DNA of 64,000 nt from Nocardioides sp. ChNu-153 (GTDB taxonomy: Bacteria > Actinomycetota > Actinomycetes > Propionibacteriales > Nocardioidaceae), in contig NZ_JADEVT010000004.1 of NCBI RefSeq assembly GCF_030466625.1, forward strand, positions 1 to 64,000, written 5' to 3'. Every line of letters begins with the position of its first letter. The first letter of the stretch is position 1. This document shows, piece after piece, positions 34,576-44,300 of this stretch. The notes under the pieces were generated by a model. It searched no databases. It was not told the DNA's origin and worked only from the letters and a program-made list of their open reading frames with translations. The translations under genes were made by a program, and so were the position numbers.

Positions 34576-36057
34576 TCACGCGCCGCCGGTCAGCTTCTCG
34601 CGGAGCGCCTGGAGCGCCTCGTCGGAGGCGAGCGAACCGCCGCCGGTGCCCTCGGTCGCGCCCTCGACGACGTCGCCGCCGCTGGAGTACGACGTCGCCT
34701 CGCCGGCCTCGGCGTCGGCCTGCTTGGCCTCGGCCTGCTGCTTGACGTGGGCCTCCCAGCGAGCGTGCGCCTTGGCGTACTGCTCCTCCCAGGTCGCGCG
34801 CTGCTCGTCGAAGCCCTCGAGCCACTCACCCGTCTCGGAGTCGAAGCCCTCCGGGTAGATGTAGTTGCCCTGCTCGTCGTACGACGCGGTCATGCCGTAG
34901 AGCGTCGGGTCGAAGTCGTCGGCGTCGGCCGCGGCAGCCGTCTCGTTCGCCTGCTTCAGCGAGAGCGAGATGCGGCGACGCTCGAGGTCGATGTCGATGA
35001 TCTTGACCATGACGTCGTCGTTGACCTGGACGACCTGCTCCGGGATCTCCACGTGGCGCTCGGCCAGCTCGGAGATGTGCACCAGGCCCTCGATGCCCTC
35101 CTCGACCCGCACGAACGAGCCGAAGGGCACCAGCTTGGTGACCTTGCCCGGCACGATCTGGCCGATCTGGTGGGTGCGGGCGAAGTGCTGCCAGGGGTCC
35201 TCCTGCGTCGCCTTGAGCGACAGCGAGACCCGCTCGCGGTCCATGTCGACGTCGAGCACCTCGACCGTGACCTCGTCGCCGACGGTGACGACCTCGGAGG
35301 GGTGGTCGATGTGCTTCCACGACAGCTCGGAGACGTGGACGAGACCGTCGACGCCGCCGAGGTCCACGAACGCACCGAAGTTGACGATCGAGGAGACGAC
35401 GCCCTTGCGGATCTGGCCCTTCTGCAGCTGCGTCAGGAAGCCCTGGCGGACCTCCGACTGCGTCTGCTCGAGCCAGGCGCGGCGCGACAGGACCACGTTG
35501 TTGCGGTTCTTGTCGAGCTCGATGATCTTCGCCTCGAGCGTCTGGCCGACGTACGGCTGCAGGTCGCGGACGCGACGCATCTCCACCAGCGAGGCGGGGA
35601 GGAAGCCGCGGAGGCCGATGTCGAGGATGAGGCCGCCCTTGACGACCTCGATGACGGTGCCCTCGACGACGCCGTCCTCCTCCTTGACCTTCTCGATCGT
35701 GCCCCAGGCGCGCTCGTACTGCGCGCGCTTCTTGGACAGGATCAGGCGACCCTCCTTGTCCTCCTTCTGGAGGACCAGGGCCTCGACCTGGTCGCCGACC
35801 TTGACGACCTCGGACGGGTCGATGTCGTGCTTGATCGACAGCTCGCGCGAGGGGATGACGCCCTCGGTCTTGTAGCCGATGTCGAGCAGGACCTCGTCCC
35901 GGTCGACCTTCACGATCGTGCCGTCGACGATGTCGCCGTCGTTGAAGTACTTGATGGTCGCGTCGATCGCGGCCAGGAAGTCCTCTTCGGAACCGATGTC
36001 GTTGATCGCGACCTGCGGGGCCTCGGAACCGGGAAGAGTGGAGATGCTGCTCGTCAT
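34576..36057 (-). CDS. rpsA: 30S ribosomal protein S1
   Basis: 493 residues from ATG 36057. Four S1 RNA-binding repeats are visible: about 40-105 (GDIVDGTIVKVDRDEVLLDIGYKTEGVIP), 125-190 (VVEGTVIEVVKGGLILDIGLRGFLPASL), 208-278 (IRKGVVSSIVNFGAFVDLGGVDGLVHVSEL) and 295-365 (PGKVTKLVPFGSFVRVEEGIEGLVHISEL). Gram-negative S1 has six repeats; four is normal for Actinobacteria. The C-terminal 125 residues are acidic and low-complexity (YDEQGNYIYPEGFD...), ending LQALREKLTGGA. It brings mRNA to the 30S subunit. The 232-base divergent upstream gap holds no gene; the ribosome site is weak, as is common for rpsA. Confidence 0.96.
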   Translation of the reverse strand: MTSSISTLPGSEAPQVAINDIGSEEDFLAAIDATIKYFNDGDIVDGTIVKVDRDEVLLDIGYKTEGVIPSRELSIKHDIDPSEVVKVGDQVEALVLQKEDKEGRLILSKKRAQYERAWGTIEKVKEEDGVVEGTVIEVVKGGLILDIGLRGFLPASLVEMRRVRDLQPYVGQTLEAKIIELDKNRNNVVLSRRAWLEQTQSEVRQGFLTQLQKGQIRKGVVSSIVNFGAFVDLGGVDGLVHVSELSWKHIDHPSEVVTVGDEVTVEVLDVDMDRERVSLSLKATQEDPWQHFARTHQIGQIVPGKVTKLVPFGSFVRVEEGIEGLVHISELAERHVEIPEQVVQVNDDVMVKIIDIDLERRRISLSLKQANETAAAADADDFDPTLYGMTASYDEQGNYIYPEGFDSETGEWLEGFDEQRATWEEQYAKAHARWEAHVKQQAEAKQADAEAGEATSYSSGGDVVEGATEGTGGGSLASDEALQALREKLTGGA

Positions 36058-36289
36058 GTGGAAGGGGGAACCTTTGCGGTGGACAGTTGGTCGGTCGGGC
36101 ACGCACAGCGGTCAGTCGTCACTACCGGTGATGACTGCCCCCGGGGCGGCTACGACCACCGCGGGGACGAGTAGCGAGCACGGGTCCACTCCGTCCGGGA
36201 CGCAGGCAGACCTCTGGCGCTCGGAAGAGCCTACGCCCGGGCTCCCCGCGGCGTCCAACCGGGTCCGCAGCGCTGCCTAGGGTGGGACG

Positions 36290-37135
36290 GTGCCCGACCA
36301 GGACCCCCACGAGCCCGACCACGACGCGGTCGTGACCCTCGCCCACCGCCGCCCCGTCGACGACGCGACCAGCCGACGCGCCAACCGCGCGGACTGGGAC
36401 CGCTCCGCCGACGACTACCAGGCCGAGCACGGGGCGTTCCTCGGCGACGACGGCTTCGTCTGGGGTCCGGAGGGCCGCACCGAGGACGAGCTGGCGCTGC
36501 TGGGCGACGTGGTCGACCGCGACGTCCTCGAGATCGGCGCCGGGGCGGCGCAGTGCTCCCGGTGGGTCGCCGCCCGCGGCGGCCGCCCCGTCGCCGTGGA
36601 CCTCTCCTTCCGCCAGCTGCAGCACGCGCGGCGCATCGACGCGGCGTTCGGCTCCGCCGTACCGCTCGTGCAGGCCGGGGCCACCGACCTGCCGTTCGCC
36701 GACCGCAGCTTCGACGTGGCCTTCGCCTCCTACGGCGCGCTGCCGTTCGTCGCCGACGCCGGACGCGCGCTCGCCGAGGTGGCGCGGGTGGTACGCCCGG
36801 GCGGGCGCTTCGTCTTCTCCCTCACCCACCCCGTGCGGTGGGCGTTCCCCGACGTGCCGGGGCCCGCGGGGCTCGTCGCCTCACAGGACTACTGGGACGA
36901 GACGCCGTACGTCGAGGTGGACGAGGCCAGCGGGGAGGTCGGGTACGTCGAGCACCACCGCACGCTCGGCACGTGGGTGCGCCTGCTGCACGCGAGCGGG
37001 CTGGCCCTCGTCGACCTCGTCGAGCCGACCTGGCCCGCGACGAACGACGCGACCTGGGCCGGCTGGTCGCCGCTGCGCGGCCGGGTGCTGCCCGGCACCG
37101 CGATCTTCGTGACGCTCGTCGCCGGGCGCGGCTGA
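36290..37135 (+). CDS. Class I SAM-dependent methyltransferase
   Basis: 281 residues from GTG 36290. Motif I is RDVLEIGAGAAQCSRWVAARGG near residue 78, motif II PVAVDLSFRQLQHAR, then LVQAGATDLPFADRSFDVAFASYGALPFV and the post-motif EVARVVRPGGRFVFSLTHP, all of the UbiE/Methyltransf_11 fold. The stretch ADWDRSADDYQAEHGAFLG near residue 30 is typical of the actinobacterial members. The substrate is unknown. The gene is divergent from rpsA; in mycobacteria a methyltransferase gene occupies the same place between rpsA and polA, which supports orthology. Confidence 0.88.
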   Translation: MPDQDPHEPDHDAVVTLAHRRPVDDATSRRANRADWDRSADDYQAEHGAFLGDDGFVWGPEGRTEDELALLGDVVDRDVLEIGAGAAQCSRWVAARGGRPVAVDLSFRQLQHARRIDAAFGSAVPLVQAGATDLPFADRSFDVAFASYGALPFVADAGRALAEVARVVRPGGRFVFSLTHPVRWAFPDVPGPAGLVASQDYWDETPYVEVDEASGEVGYVEHHRTLGTWVRLLHASGLALVDLVEPTWPATNDATWAGWSPLRGRVLPGTAIFVTLVAGRG

Positions 37136-37170
37136 GGCGCCCGCCGCCGCCGGCCCGGCGCCGGACGCAC

Positions 37171-37204
37171 AGGAGGGCGGCACCGTCGCCGGTGCCGCCC
37201 TCCT
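37171..37204. terminator. Terminator between methyltransferase and DUF3068 gene
   Basis: AGGAGGGCGGCACC (37171-37184), loop GTCGCC, and the exact complementary arm at 37191-37204. A 14-bp stem between convergent genes. Confidence 0.8.
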
Positions 37205-37217
37205 CCTGCTCAGGTGG

Positions 37218-38180
37218 TCACTTGACCAGCGAGGCGCCCCCGGTGTGCCCGGTGGTGCCGGTCGTGCCGTCGTGCCCGTCGCGGGTACGGCGACCGCCCC
37301 CGCGGGCGGTGACGAGCAGGAACGCGCCGGCCAGCAGCAGGATCAGGCCGAGGATGCCGCCCACGAGCGGGATCCACGTGCCGAGCAGCTTCAGCGTGCC
37401 GGCGTTGTCCTCGGCGCTGGCGACGTTCTTCTCCACCGTCTCGTCGGTGTAGGCCAGCTCGATGTCGAGGGCCACGGCCCCGGTCTCCGTCGTGCGGGTC
37501 TCGTCCTGCGTCTGCTTGATGATCGCGCCCGTGGTCGGGTCGATCCAGTAGACCTTGGTCTGGCTGTAGGTGCCGTCGACACCGTCGGCGATCTCGGTCT
37601 CGCGGTCCTGCACCGAGTACTCGAACTTGTAGGTGCGCAGGCCCTCGACCGACTCGGTGCCGACGTACTCCGCCGTCACGGCCTCGCCGAGGACGTCGTC
37701 CCAGACGTCGTAGTCCTTCTGCTCCACGCGGAAGGGCCACTTGTTGACGAGGCCCTCCTTCTGCTCGTAGTCGCCCGGGACGTACTCGCCGTTCTCGACC
37801 GCGACGGCGTCGCTGCGGTCGGTCGCGAACACGTCGGGCTCACCGATGGTGACGATGCGCTCGTCCTCGCCCGTCAGGCAGTACTCGTCCTCGTCGAGGT
37901 CCTGGTCGACCGCGAGGCAGGTGTAGGCCGCGAAGACGATGACGTCGTCGTCCGAGCGCTCGGAGTCGGCCTTCGTGACGTTGAGGGCCTTGACGGGCTG
38001 CGGCTCACCGTCGCCGACCTGCACGACCGCGCCGCTGGCCTCCCCGGACAGCGTGGTGCGGCTGTCGGTGTCGAGCGGCGTCCGCTCGGCGGCCGGCAGG
38101 CCCCACAGACGTGCCACCAAGGCGGCGATGACCAAGAAAGCACCCAGTCCCAGCAGTGCCCACGAACCGAACTTCCGCAT
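37218..38180 (-). CDS. DUF3068 (PorA-type family) envelope protein
   Basis: 320 residues from ATG 38180, with GGGAGGGAAGAG upstream. It has an N-terminal transmembrane helix (ALLGLGAFLVIAALVARLWG, residues 9-28) and a C-terminal one (WIPLVGGILGLILLLAGAFLLV, about 272-294), enclosing a 240-residue extracytoplasmic domain rich in acidic residues with two cysteines (AYTCLAV, EYCLTG). NKWPFRVEQKDYDVWDDVLG and VEGLRTYKFEYSVQDRE are family landmarks. DUF3068 includes mycobacterial Rv0227c, a membrane protein in the aftD region. It sits at the edge of the glycan locus, divergent from the next membrane protein. Confidence 0.88.
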   Translation of the reverse strand: MRKFGSWALLGLGAFLVIAALVARLWGLPAAERTPLDTDSRTTLSGEASGAVVQVGDGEPQPVKALNVTKADSERSDDDVIVFAAYTCLAVDQDLDEDEYCLTGEDERIVTIGEPDVFATDRSDAVAVENGEYVPGDYEQKEGLVNKWPFRVEQKDYDVWDDVLGEAVTAEYVGTESVEGLRTYKFEYSVQDRETEIADGVDGTYSQTKVYWIDPTTGAIIKQTQDETRTTETGAVALDIELAYTDETVEKNVASAEDNAGTLKLLGTWIPLVGGILGLILLLAGAFLLVTARGGGRRTRDGHDGTTGTTGHTGGASLVK

Positions 38181-38297
38181 CTCTTCCCTCCCACAGGAGC
38201 CACGATGGCCGCCGAAGGCTAGCAGCAAGTTACGCACCGGTCACCTCCAACTTGTGAAGTAGACCACGGCCTCTCCGAGCGTGGGAGACTCCCCGTC

Positions 38298-40145
38298 GTG
38301 CCCGGCGCGTCGTACCTCCCGTGGGCTAGACCTCGCACCGTCGCGCGGCTTTCCCTCGTGCTCGTCGCCGCCCACCTGGCGGTCCTGACCTGGGTGCTGC
38401 GCCGCTCCTGGTGGCACGGTCCGGACTACCGGCTCCTGGCCGACGCGCGCGCCGGGGTCGGTGTGCTCGACCCGGTCGACGGGCGTCTGTCGCCCCTCCT
38501 GCGTGGCGCGGCCGAGCTGGTCGCACGGGAGGACCCCGTGCGGTGGCCGCTGGCCGCCGGTCTCCTCGTCGGCGCCCAGCTGCTCGCCTCGCTCGCCGTG
38601 CTCGGGATGCTGCTCGCGGTCTGCGGTCGCCGCCCCCGGGTGGTCGTGCTCCTCGCCCTCTACCTCGCGTCCCCCCTCACCTGGGGCACGGGACCGTGGT
38701 GGGCCGCGGCGCTCACGACGTCCGTCCTCGTCGCCCTCGTGGCTGCGGCCCTGGCCGCGCGTTGGCGCGCGCTGCGCTCGGGCCGGCGCCGTTGGGACCT
38801 CGTCGCGGCGGCGTGCGCGGTGGTGGCCGTCCTCTGCTCCCCCGCCGCGCTCGCCCTCCCCGTGCTGCTGGGCGGCCTGGCCCTGGTCGCCCCGCGACCC
38901 CCCGGCGGAACGGACGGGACCGGCGGCGGGACCGACGGCGGGTGGCGTCGTACGGGCCTGGCGGCCGCGGCCGGGCTGCTCGTCGCCGTCGCGACCGCGG
39001 TGGCCCACGTCCTCCTCGTCCCCGGCAGCGCCCTGGGCGCGCCGACCGGGGCCGCGGGGCGGGTGGCGCTGACGGCCGTGGCGCACGCCTGGCTGCCCGG
39101 GCTCCTGGGCGGTCCGTGGACCTGGAGCGGCGCCGCCGCCACCCGCGTGCCCGACCCGCCGGTGGCGGTGGTCGTCGTCGCGGCGTCGCTCGTCGCCGCG
39201 GTCGTCGCTGGGCTGCTGCGCCGGCCCGGGCGCCGCGCCGCCGTCATCCTGCTGATCGGCTGGGTGGTCGCCGTGGCGGTGGTCGGCACCTTCCTGGGCG
39301 CCCCCACGGCGACCGCGCGGATCGAGGTGCCCGCCCAGCTCGTCGCCGTCCTCGTGCCCCCGACGCTCCTGACGGTCGGGGCGCTCCTCGGCGCCCGGCC
39401 GGCTCGGCACCCGGTCACCGCCCCGCACCTCCGGCCGGACCCCCGGCCGGACCCCCGGCCGGACCCCCGTGGCCGCCACCTGCTCAGCCACCTCGAGGAG
39501 CTGCGCCCCCTCGCGCCGTACGTCGTGCCCGCCGTCGCCACCCTCCTCGTCGTCGCGGCCCTCCTGTCCTCCGTGGCGTCGGTGCACGCCCGGCTCGCCG
39601 ACGACGAGGCCGTGGACTGGGCGCGCACCGCCCGCCAGGTGGCCGAGGAGCGTCCCGTCGTCGACCTCGCCGACGCCCCTGTCCCCCCGTTCGTCGACGT
39701 CCCCGCCGGCGACGGGCCGTTGCGGACGGCCACCGTGCTCGACCTGGTCACCGACAACGTCCGCGAGGCGGCGACCACGTCGAACCTCGTGGTCGTCACC
39801 GAGGACGGGGTGCTCCGGCCCGCCCGAGTCGTCGGCGTCGCGGCGTACCCCGTGCTGACGGGCACCTGCGGGTCCCTGGTCGCCGACGCACCGGTGCGGG
39901 TGCGGCTCCCGGAGGCCACGGGCCCGGGCACGCACTGGGTGGCGATCGGCTACCTGTCCGGCGCGAACCGCACCCTCGTCGTCCGCGCCGGCGACACCGA
40001 GGCCCAGGTGTCCATGCGGTCCGGCGCCAAGACCGTCTACGTTCGGGTCGAGGGCGACGTCCGTACGGTCGTGCTCGACCCCGTCACCCGCGAGGGCGGG
40101 CCCGCCACCTGCGTGGTCGGCCTGGACGTCGGGGACGCGGAGTGA
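38298..40145 (+). CDS. Polytopic membrane protein, probable GT-C-like envelope protein
   Basis: 615 residues from GTG 38298. About nine to eleven transmembrane segments span residues 15-430, followed by a C-terminal extracytoplasmic beta-rich domain (about 440-615) that includes LDLVTDNVREAATTSNLVVVTEDG and TLVVRAGDTEAQVSM, with two disulfide-capable cysteines (TGTCGS, ATCVVG). The first external loop contains WHGPDYRLLADARAG, acidic as in GT-C glycosyltransferases. A threefold RPDP repeat (39432-39467, 12 bases each) lies in a cytoplasmic loop. I do not recognise a named family. It is upstream of the acyltransferase gene by 14 bases, so the two form an operon. Confidence 0.72.
   Translation: MPGASYLPWARPRTVARLSLVLVAAHLAVLTWVLRRSWWHGPDYRLLADARAGVGVLDPVDGRLSPLLRGAAELVAREDPVRWPLAAGLLVGAQLLASLAVLGMLLAVCGRRPRVVVLLALYLASPLTWGTGPWWAAALTTSVLVALVAAALAARWRALRSGRRRWDLVAAACAVVAVLCSPAALALPVLLGGLALVAPRPPGGTDGTGGGTDGGWRRTGLAAAAGLLVAVATAVAHVLLVPGSALGAPTGAAGRVALTAVAHAWLPGLLGGPWTWSGAAATRVPDPPVAVVVVAASLVAAVVAGLLRRPGRRAAVILLIGWVVAVAVVGTFLGAPTATARIEVPAQLVAVLVPPTLLTVGALLGARPARHPVTAPHLRPDPRPDPRPDPRGRHLLSHLEELRPLAPYVVPAVATLLVVAALLSSVASVHARLADDEAVDWARTARQVAEERPVVDLADAPVPPFVDVPAGDGPLRTATVLDLVTDNVREAATTSNLVVVTEDGVLRPARVVGVAAYPVLTGTCGSLVADAPVRVRLPEATGPGTHWVAIGYLSGANRTLVVRAGDTEAQVSMRSGAKTVYVRVEGDVRTVVLDPVTREGGPATCVVGLDVGDAE
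39432..39467 (+). repeat. Three tandem copies of a 12-bp repeat
   Basis: CGGCCGGACCCC is repeated three times and encodes repeated Arg-Pro-Asp-Pro in the loop of the polytopic protein. Such in-frame repeats change length by slippage without breaking the gene. Confidence 0.8.
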
Positions 40146-40159
40146 GCAGGAGGACCCCC

Positions 40160-41374
40160 ATGACGACGAGCAGCACCGACCCCGTCACGACGACGGCGGC
40201 CGCGGCACCCGACCCGACGACGACCACGCCCGGCCGCGACTGGTTCCCGCTGCTCGACACGCTGCGGGCCGTCGGCGCCGTCGCGGTCATGACGACGCAC
40301 GTCGCGTTCCTGACGGGCTCGTACGGCGGGCAGGGGTACGACGGATGGCTGCTGGCCCGCCTCGACGTGGGCGTCGCCCTGTTCTTCGTGCTCTCCGGGT
40401 TCCTGCTCTCGCGCCCCTACCTCGCCACCGCCGTCGCGGGTCGACCCGCGCCGTCCCTCGCGCGCTACGCCCGCCGGCGCGTCTGGCGCGTGCTGCCCCT
40501 TGCGGTCGTGACGGTGGTCCTCGCCCTCGCTCTCCTCGAGACGAACCGCGGCGCCTCCTGGTACGACCGGCTGAGCGCCCTCACGCTGACCAGCACCTAC
40601 CTGCGCTCCTCGTTCCCCGCGGGCCTGACCCACCTGTGGAGCCTGGCCACCGAGATCACGTTCTACGTCGCGCTCCCCGCCCTCATGGTGCTCGTGGTGG
40701 GCCGCGGCCGACGGGCGCTGCGGGTCGGGCGGGTGGTGGCGCTCCTCGTCGGCAGCCTCGCGCTCTCCGTCGTGTGGTTCGCCCTGGCCGTCCCGGCGCT
40801 CGAGGGCGTGGGGGTGCCCTCGACCTGGCTCCCCGGCTACCTCGCCTGGTTCGCCGTGGGCATCGCCCTGGCCGCCGCGCGCGAGGCGGCCACGGCCGGG
40901 GCGGACGGCCGGGTGCTCAATGGGCTGCGGACGCTCGCCCTCCAGCCCGGCGCCTGCTGGACCGTGGCCGGCGGCCTGCTCCTGCTGTCGTCGACCCCGA
41001 TCGCCGGTCCCGCCACGCTGGCCCCCGTCGACCCGGAGCAGCACGTGGTGAAGGTCGTGCTCTACGCCGTCGCGGCCGGCCTCGTCGTCCTCACCGGCGT
41101 CTTCCCGACCACGACCCGCTACGCCGCCGCGATGGGCCACGCGGCGCCGCGCCGGCTCGGCGCCATCTCCTACGCCGTGTTCTGCCTCCACCTGCCCGTC
41201 ATCCACCTCGTCTTCTTCGCGACGGGCTGGGAGTTCTTCGGTGGGCGGTTCCTCGCCGTCTGGGTGTTGACGGCCGGGCTCACCTGGGTGGCCTCCGAGG
41301 CGGCGTACCGGTGGATCGAGGTGCCGGCCCAGCGGATCGGGCACGGGCGGCCCGTCAGGTCGCCCGGGTCCTGA
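40160..41374 (+). CDS. Acyltransferase family 3 membrane protein
   Basis: 404 residues from ATG 40160, preceded by AGGAGG. Ten or so transmembrane helices. The family motifs are FPLLDTLRAVGAVAVMTTHVAFL (the catalytic histidine at about 47), GVALFFVLSGFLLSRPYL, HLWSLATEITFYVALPALMVLV and ISYAVFCLHLPVIHLVFF. Enzymes of this family move acyl groups such as acetyl or succinyl onto glycans on the outer face of the membrane. In mycobacteria an acyltransferase (Rv0228) occupies the same neighbourhood. Its 3' end overlaps that of the convergent aftD by 20 bases. Confidence 0.88.
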   Translation: MTTSSTDPVTTTAAAAPDPTTTTPGRDWFPLLDTLRAVGAVAVMTTHVAFLTGSYGGQGYDGWLLARLDVGVALFFVLSGFLLSRPYLATAVAGRPAPSLARYARRRVWRVLPLAVVTVVLALALLETNRGASWYDRLSALTLTSTYLRSSFPAGLTHLWSLATEITFYVALPALMVLVVGRGRRALRVGRVVALLVGSLALSVVWFALAVPALEGVGVPSTWLPGYLAWFAVGIALAAAREAATAGADGRVLNGLRTLALQPGACWTVAGGLLLLSSTPIAGPATLAPVDPEQHVVKVVLYAVAAGLVVLTGVFPTTTRYAAAMGHAAPRRLGAISYAVFCLHLPVIHLVFFATGWEFFGGRFLAVWVLTAGLTWVASEAAYRWIEVPAQRIGHGRPVRSPGS

Positions 41375-44300
41375 CGGGCTCGTCGTCCGCGGGTGCGTCC
41401 GGCTCCAACGCCGTGCGCAGGAGGATCCCGGCCAGGGTGACGAGGGCGGCGTGCTGGGGCCACGCCGAGGCCCCGGCCCACCCGGAGGCCGAGCCCCAGG
41501 GCTGCAGCGCGTAGCCGACGGCGTCCGCGAACAGCGGGAGGGCCAGGACCCACGGGACCACCTCGTCCGCCTGCTCCCGCAGCACGACGGCAGCGACGGC
41601 GAGCGCGACGCCGACGGCCGCGCCGACCAGGACGGCGCCGGTGCCGGCCACGACACCGAGCAGGAGGAGCACCAGGGCGGCCGCCGCCCACCGGTGGTGG
41701 CCGCGCGGGCGCAGGGGTGCCGACGACGTCCGGGACGCGCGCCCGGCCCGCCGGCGCCAGGCCGGGAGGGAGCCCAGGACGACGATCCCCACCAGCACCA
41801 GCAGTGCGACGCCGCCCACCGCCATGCCGGCGCGGTAGGTCGTGTCGGGGGCGTAGCGGACCACGACGGCACCGGAGCCGTCCTCGGGCAACGCCCAGCC
41901 CTGCTGCCAGCCGTCGACGACGACGGGCTCCAGCGCATCGCCGCCCTGCGTGGCCGACCACCCCGGGTTGACGTTCTCCCGGACGACCGCCAGGCGGTCG
42001 CCGTCCCGGACGTCGAGGGTGCGCGTCGCGGAGTCCGCGCTGATCCCCCCGGCTGACGGGACGGGGCTGGTGGAGGCGGTGCGGGCGCCGACCCGCGTCA
42101 GCACCACGCCGTCGACGGCGAAGGCCGCACCGTCCTCGACGACCACCTCGTTGCGGCCGGCGGTGAGGACCACCCGCGCGTCGTCGCCGCAGGGCAGCGC
42201 CTCGGCGGTCCGGGCGCCGGCGGCGTCCGCCCCCGACGTGACGACCTCGGTCGGGACGCGCACGTCGCCGACGACGAGGGTCGGGCCGGTGCCGCAGCCC
42301 AGTGCCCGGGGGGTCGTGGGCAGTGCGACGGGCAGGTCGGGGGCACCCTCCAGCCGCAGCTCGCTGATGCCGATGGACGGGCCGTCGTCCCCCGCCCCCG
42401 GGGCGCTGACGTCGCTCTCGGCCCGGACGACGGCGACGGTCAGCCGCTCGGCCGAGACAGGCGGGAACGTGGCCCGTCCGTCACGGAGCTCGACCGTGGT
42501 GCGTCCGCCGGGCCACGTGAGCGCCAGCTCCGTCGGCGCCCGGGCCGCGACACCGTCGTCGAGGCGCACCTCGACCTCCGTGACGACGCGCGGGCCGAGG
42601 AAGGTCAGGTCGAGCTCCGGGCGGAGGTCCTCGGGGTCGGCCAGCCAGGTGGTGCCGCGGAGGCCGTCGACGGCGGCGAGCGCCGACGCCCGGGGGTCCG
42701 GGACCGCCAGCGAGGACGCGGAGACCTGGACCGTGCCGTCGTCGCGCGTCAGCGCACCCAGGACGTCGCCGGCCCGGGGGCGGACGGTGAGACGCGGCAC
42801 GTACTCGTCGGTCGTGGGGACGGTGACGACCCGGCGCACGGCACCGGGCTCCTCGTCGGCCACGACGGCCTCGGCAGCACACCGCACGGCGCTGCCGACC
42901 TCGGCGCAGCCGTCGCGGGCGTCCCGGTCGGCGCGCAGCGCCACCTGGTCGGGGGCACCCCAGGCGCCGGGGAGCTCGGGCAGCTCGTACCACCGCTCGA
43001 CGACCGTGCCGGGCACCACGACCTCCGCCAGCGAGATGTCCTGCTCCCCCGCCGGCGAGGCGTCCTCGACGCGCAGCCAGCCGACGGGACCGTCGGCGTC
43101 GACCCGCACGTCGACGCTGTCGCCCGGGGGCAGGGGGATCTCCTCCGACGCCCCGCCCGGCCACCGCAGGCGCACGACCTGCTCGGGCGCGGCGTCGGCC
43201 CCGCCGGTCAGGCGCACCTCGGCGACCCGGGACGTCGACAGCGGCTCCTCGAGGTCGACCTGCCACCACGCACGGCCCGCGGTGCCCGCGTCCGCCGTCC
43301 ACGACGACCCCGGATCACCGTCGAGCGCCGCGAAGGGCAGCGCGCCGCGCCGCGCCGCCCCGAACCCGCCCGCGTCGGAGACGGACGACGACGCCGACAC
43401 GCGGGCCGCCCCGGTGAGGGACGCGGTCGTCGACCAGCGGTCGTCGGTGTCGAGGACGTAGTCGCGGGTCGGGCTCGTGGTGGTGCGCGGCTCGTCCCCC
43501 GTCAGCACGGGCGACGAGGCGTCGTCGATGCGCGCGAAGTCGCGCTCCCGGGCCCGCAGGCCGTCGGTCAGCACGACGCGGGAGCCGGCGAGCGCGCCGT
43601 CCAGCTCCTGCTCGGTCTCCTGCGGCACGTCGGCCGCCAGCACGGTGGGGCGGTCGCCGACGACTCCCAGGTCGAGGAGGTCCGGCAGGTCCTCCGGGCC
43701 ACCGACGACCACGTCGGGCGCCGCAGCACTGGTGAGGGTGGTGGCGACGTCGGGGACCTCGAACACCTCGATGGCCGGGTGGAACTCCCGCCAGCCCCGG
43801 TCGAGGACGAGCCGGTCGCCGTCGTCGGCCTCGAGCACCGTCTCACCGCCGCGGTCGGGTCCGAACGTCGCGACCACCTCGAGACCGGGCGACGACTCGA
43901 GGGCCTGGTGCACCAGCGCGGTCGGCGGCTGGTCGCCGTCGGGCACCAGGTCGTTGCGCACGACCACGTGGCGCACGCCGGCCCGCTGCAGGTACGCCGT
44001 CAGTCCGGCGCCGCCCTCACCCTGGGCCAGGCGCTGCTCGACGCCGTCGAGCATGCGGATCGTGCCCGGCGGGGTCAGCGGGATGACGTTGCGCACCGCC
44101 CACCGCGAGTCGGCCTGGAACTGCAGTGGCTCGTCGCGCGGGCTGCCCCAGTCGTAGTCGGCGAAGCGGGACCCCGGCGCCAGCAGGGCCACCGCACCGC
44201 CGTCCGGGCCGGAGCCGTCGTCCTGCTCGGCGAGCCAGGCGGCGGCCTCCCCCCAGTAGTCGGGGACCCCGAACGTCTCCCCCGTCGGTGCGAGCCGGCC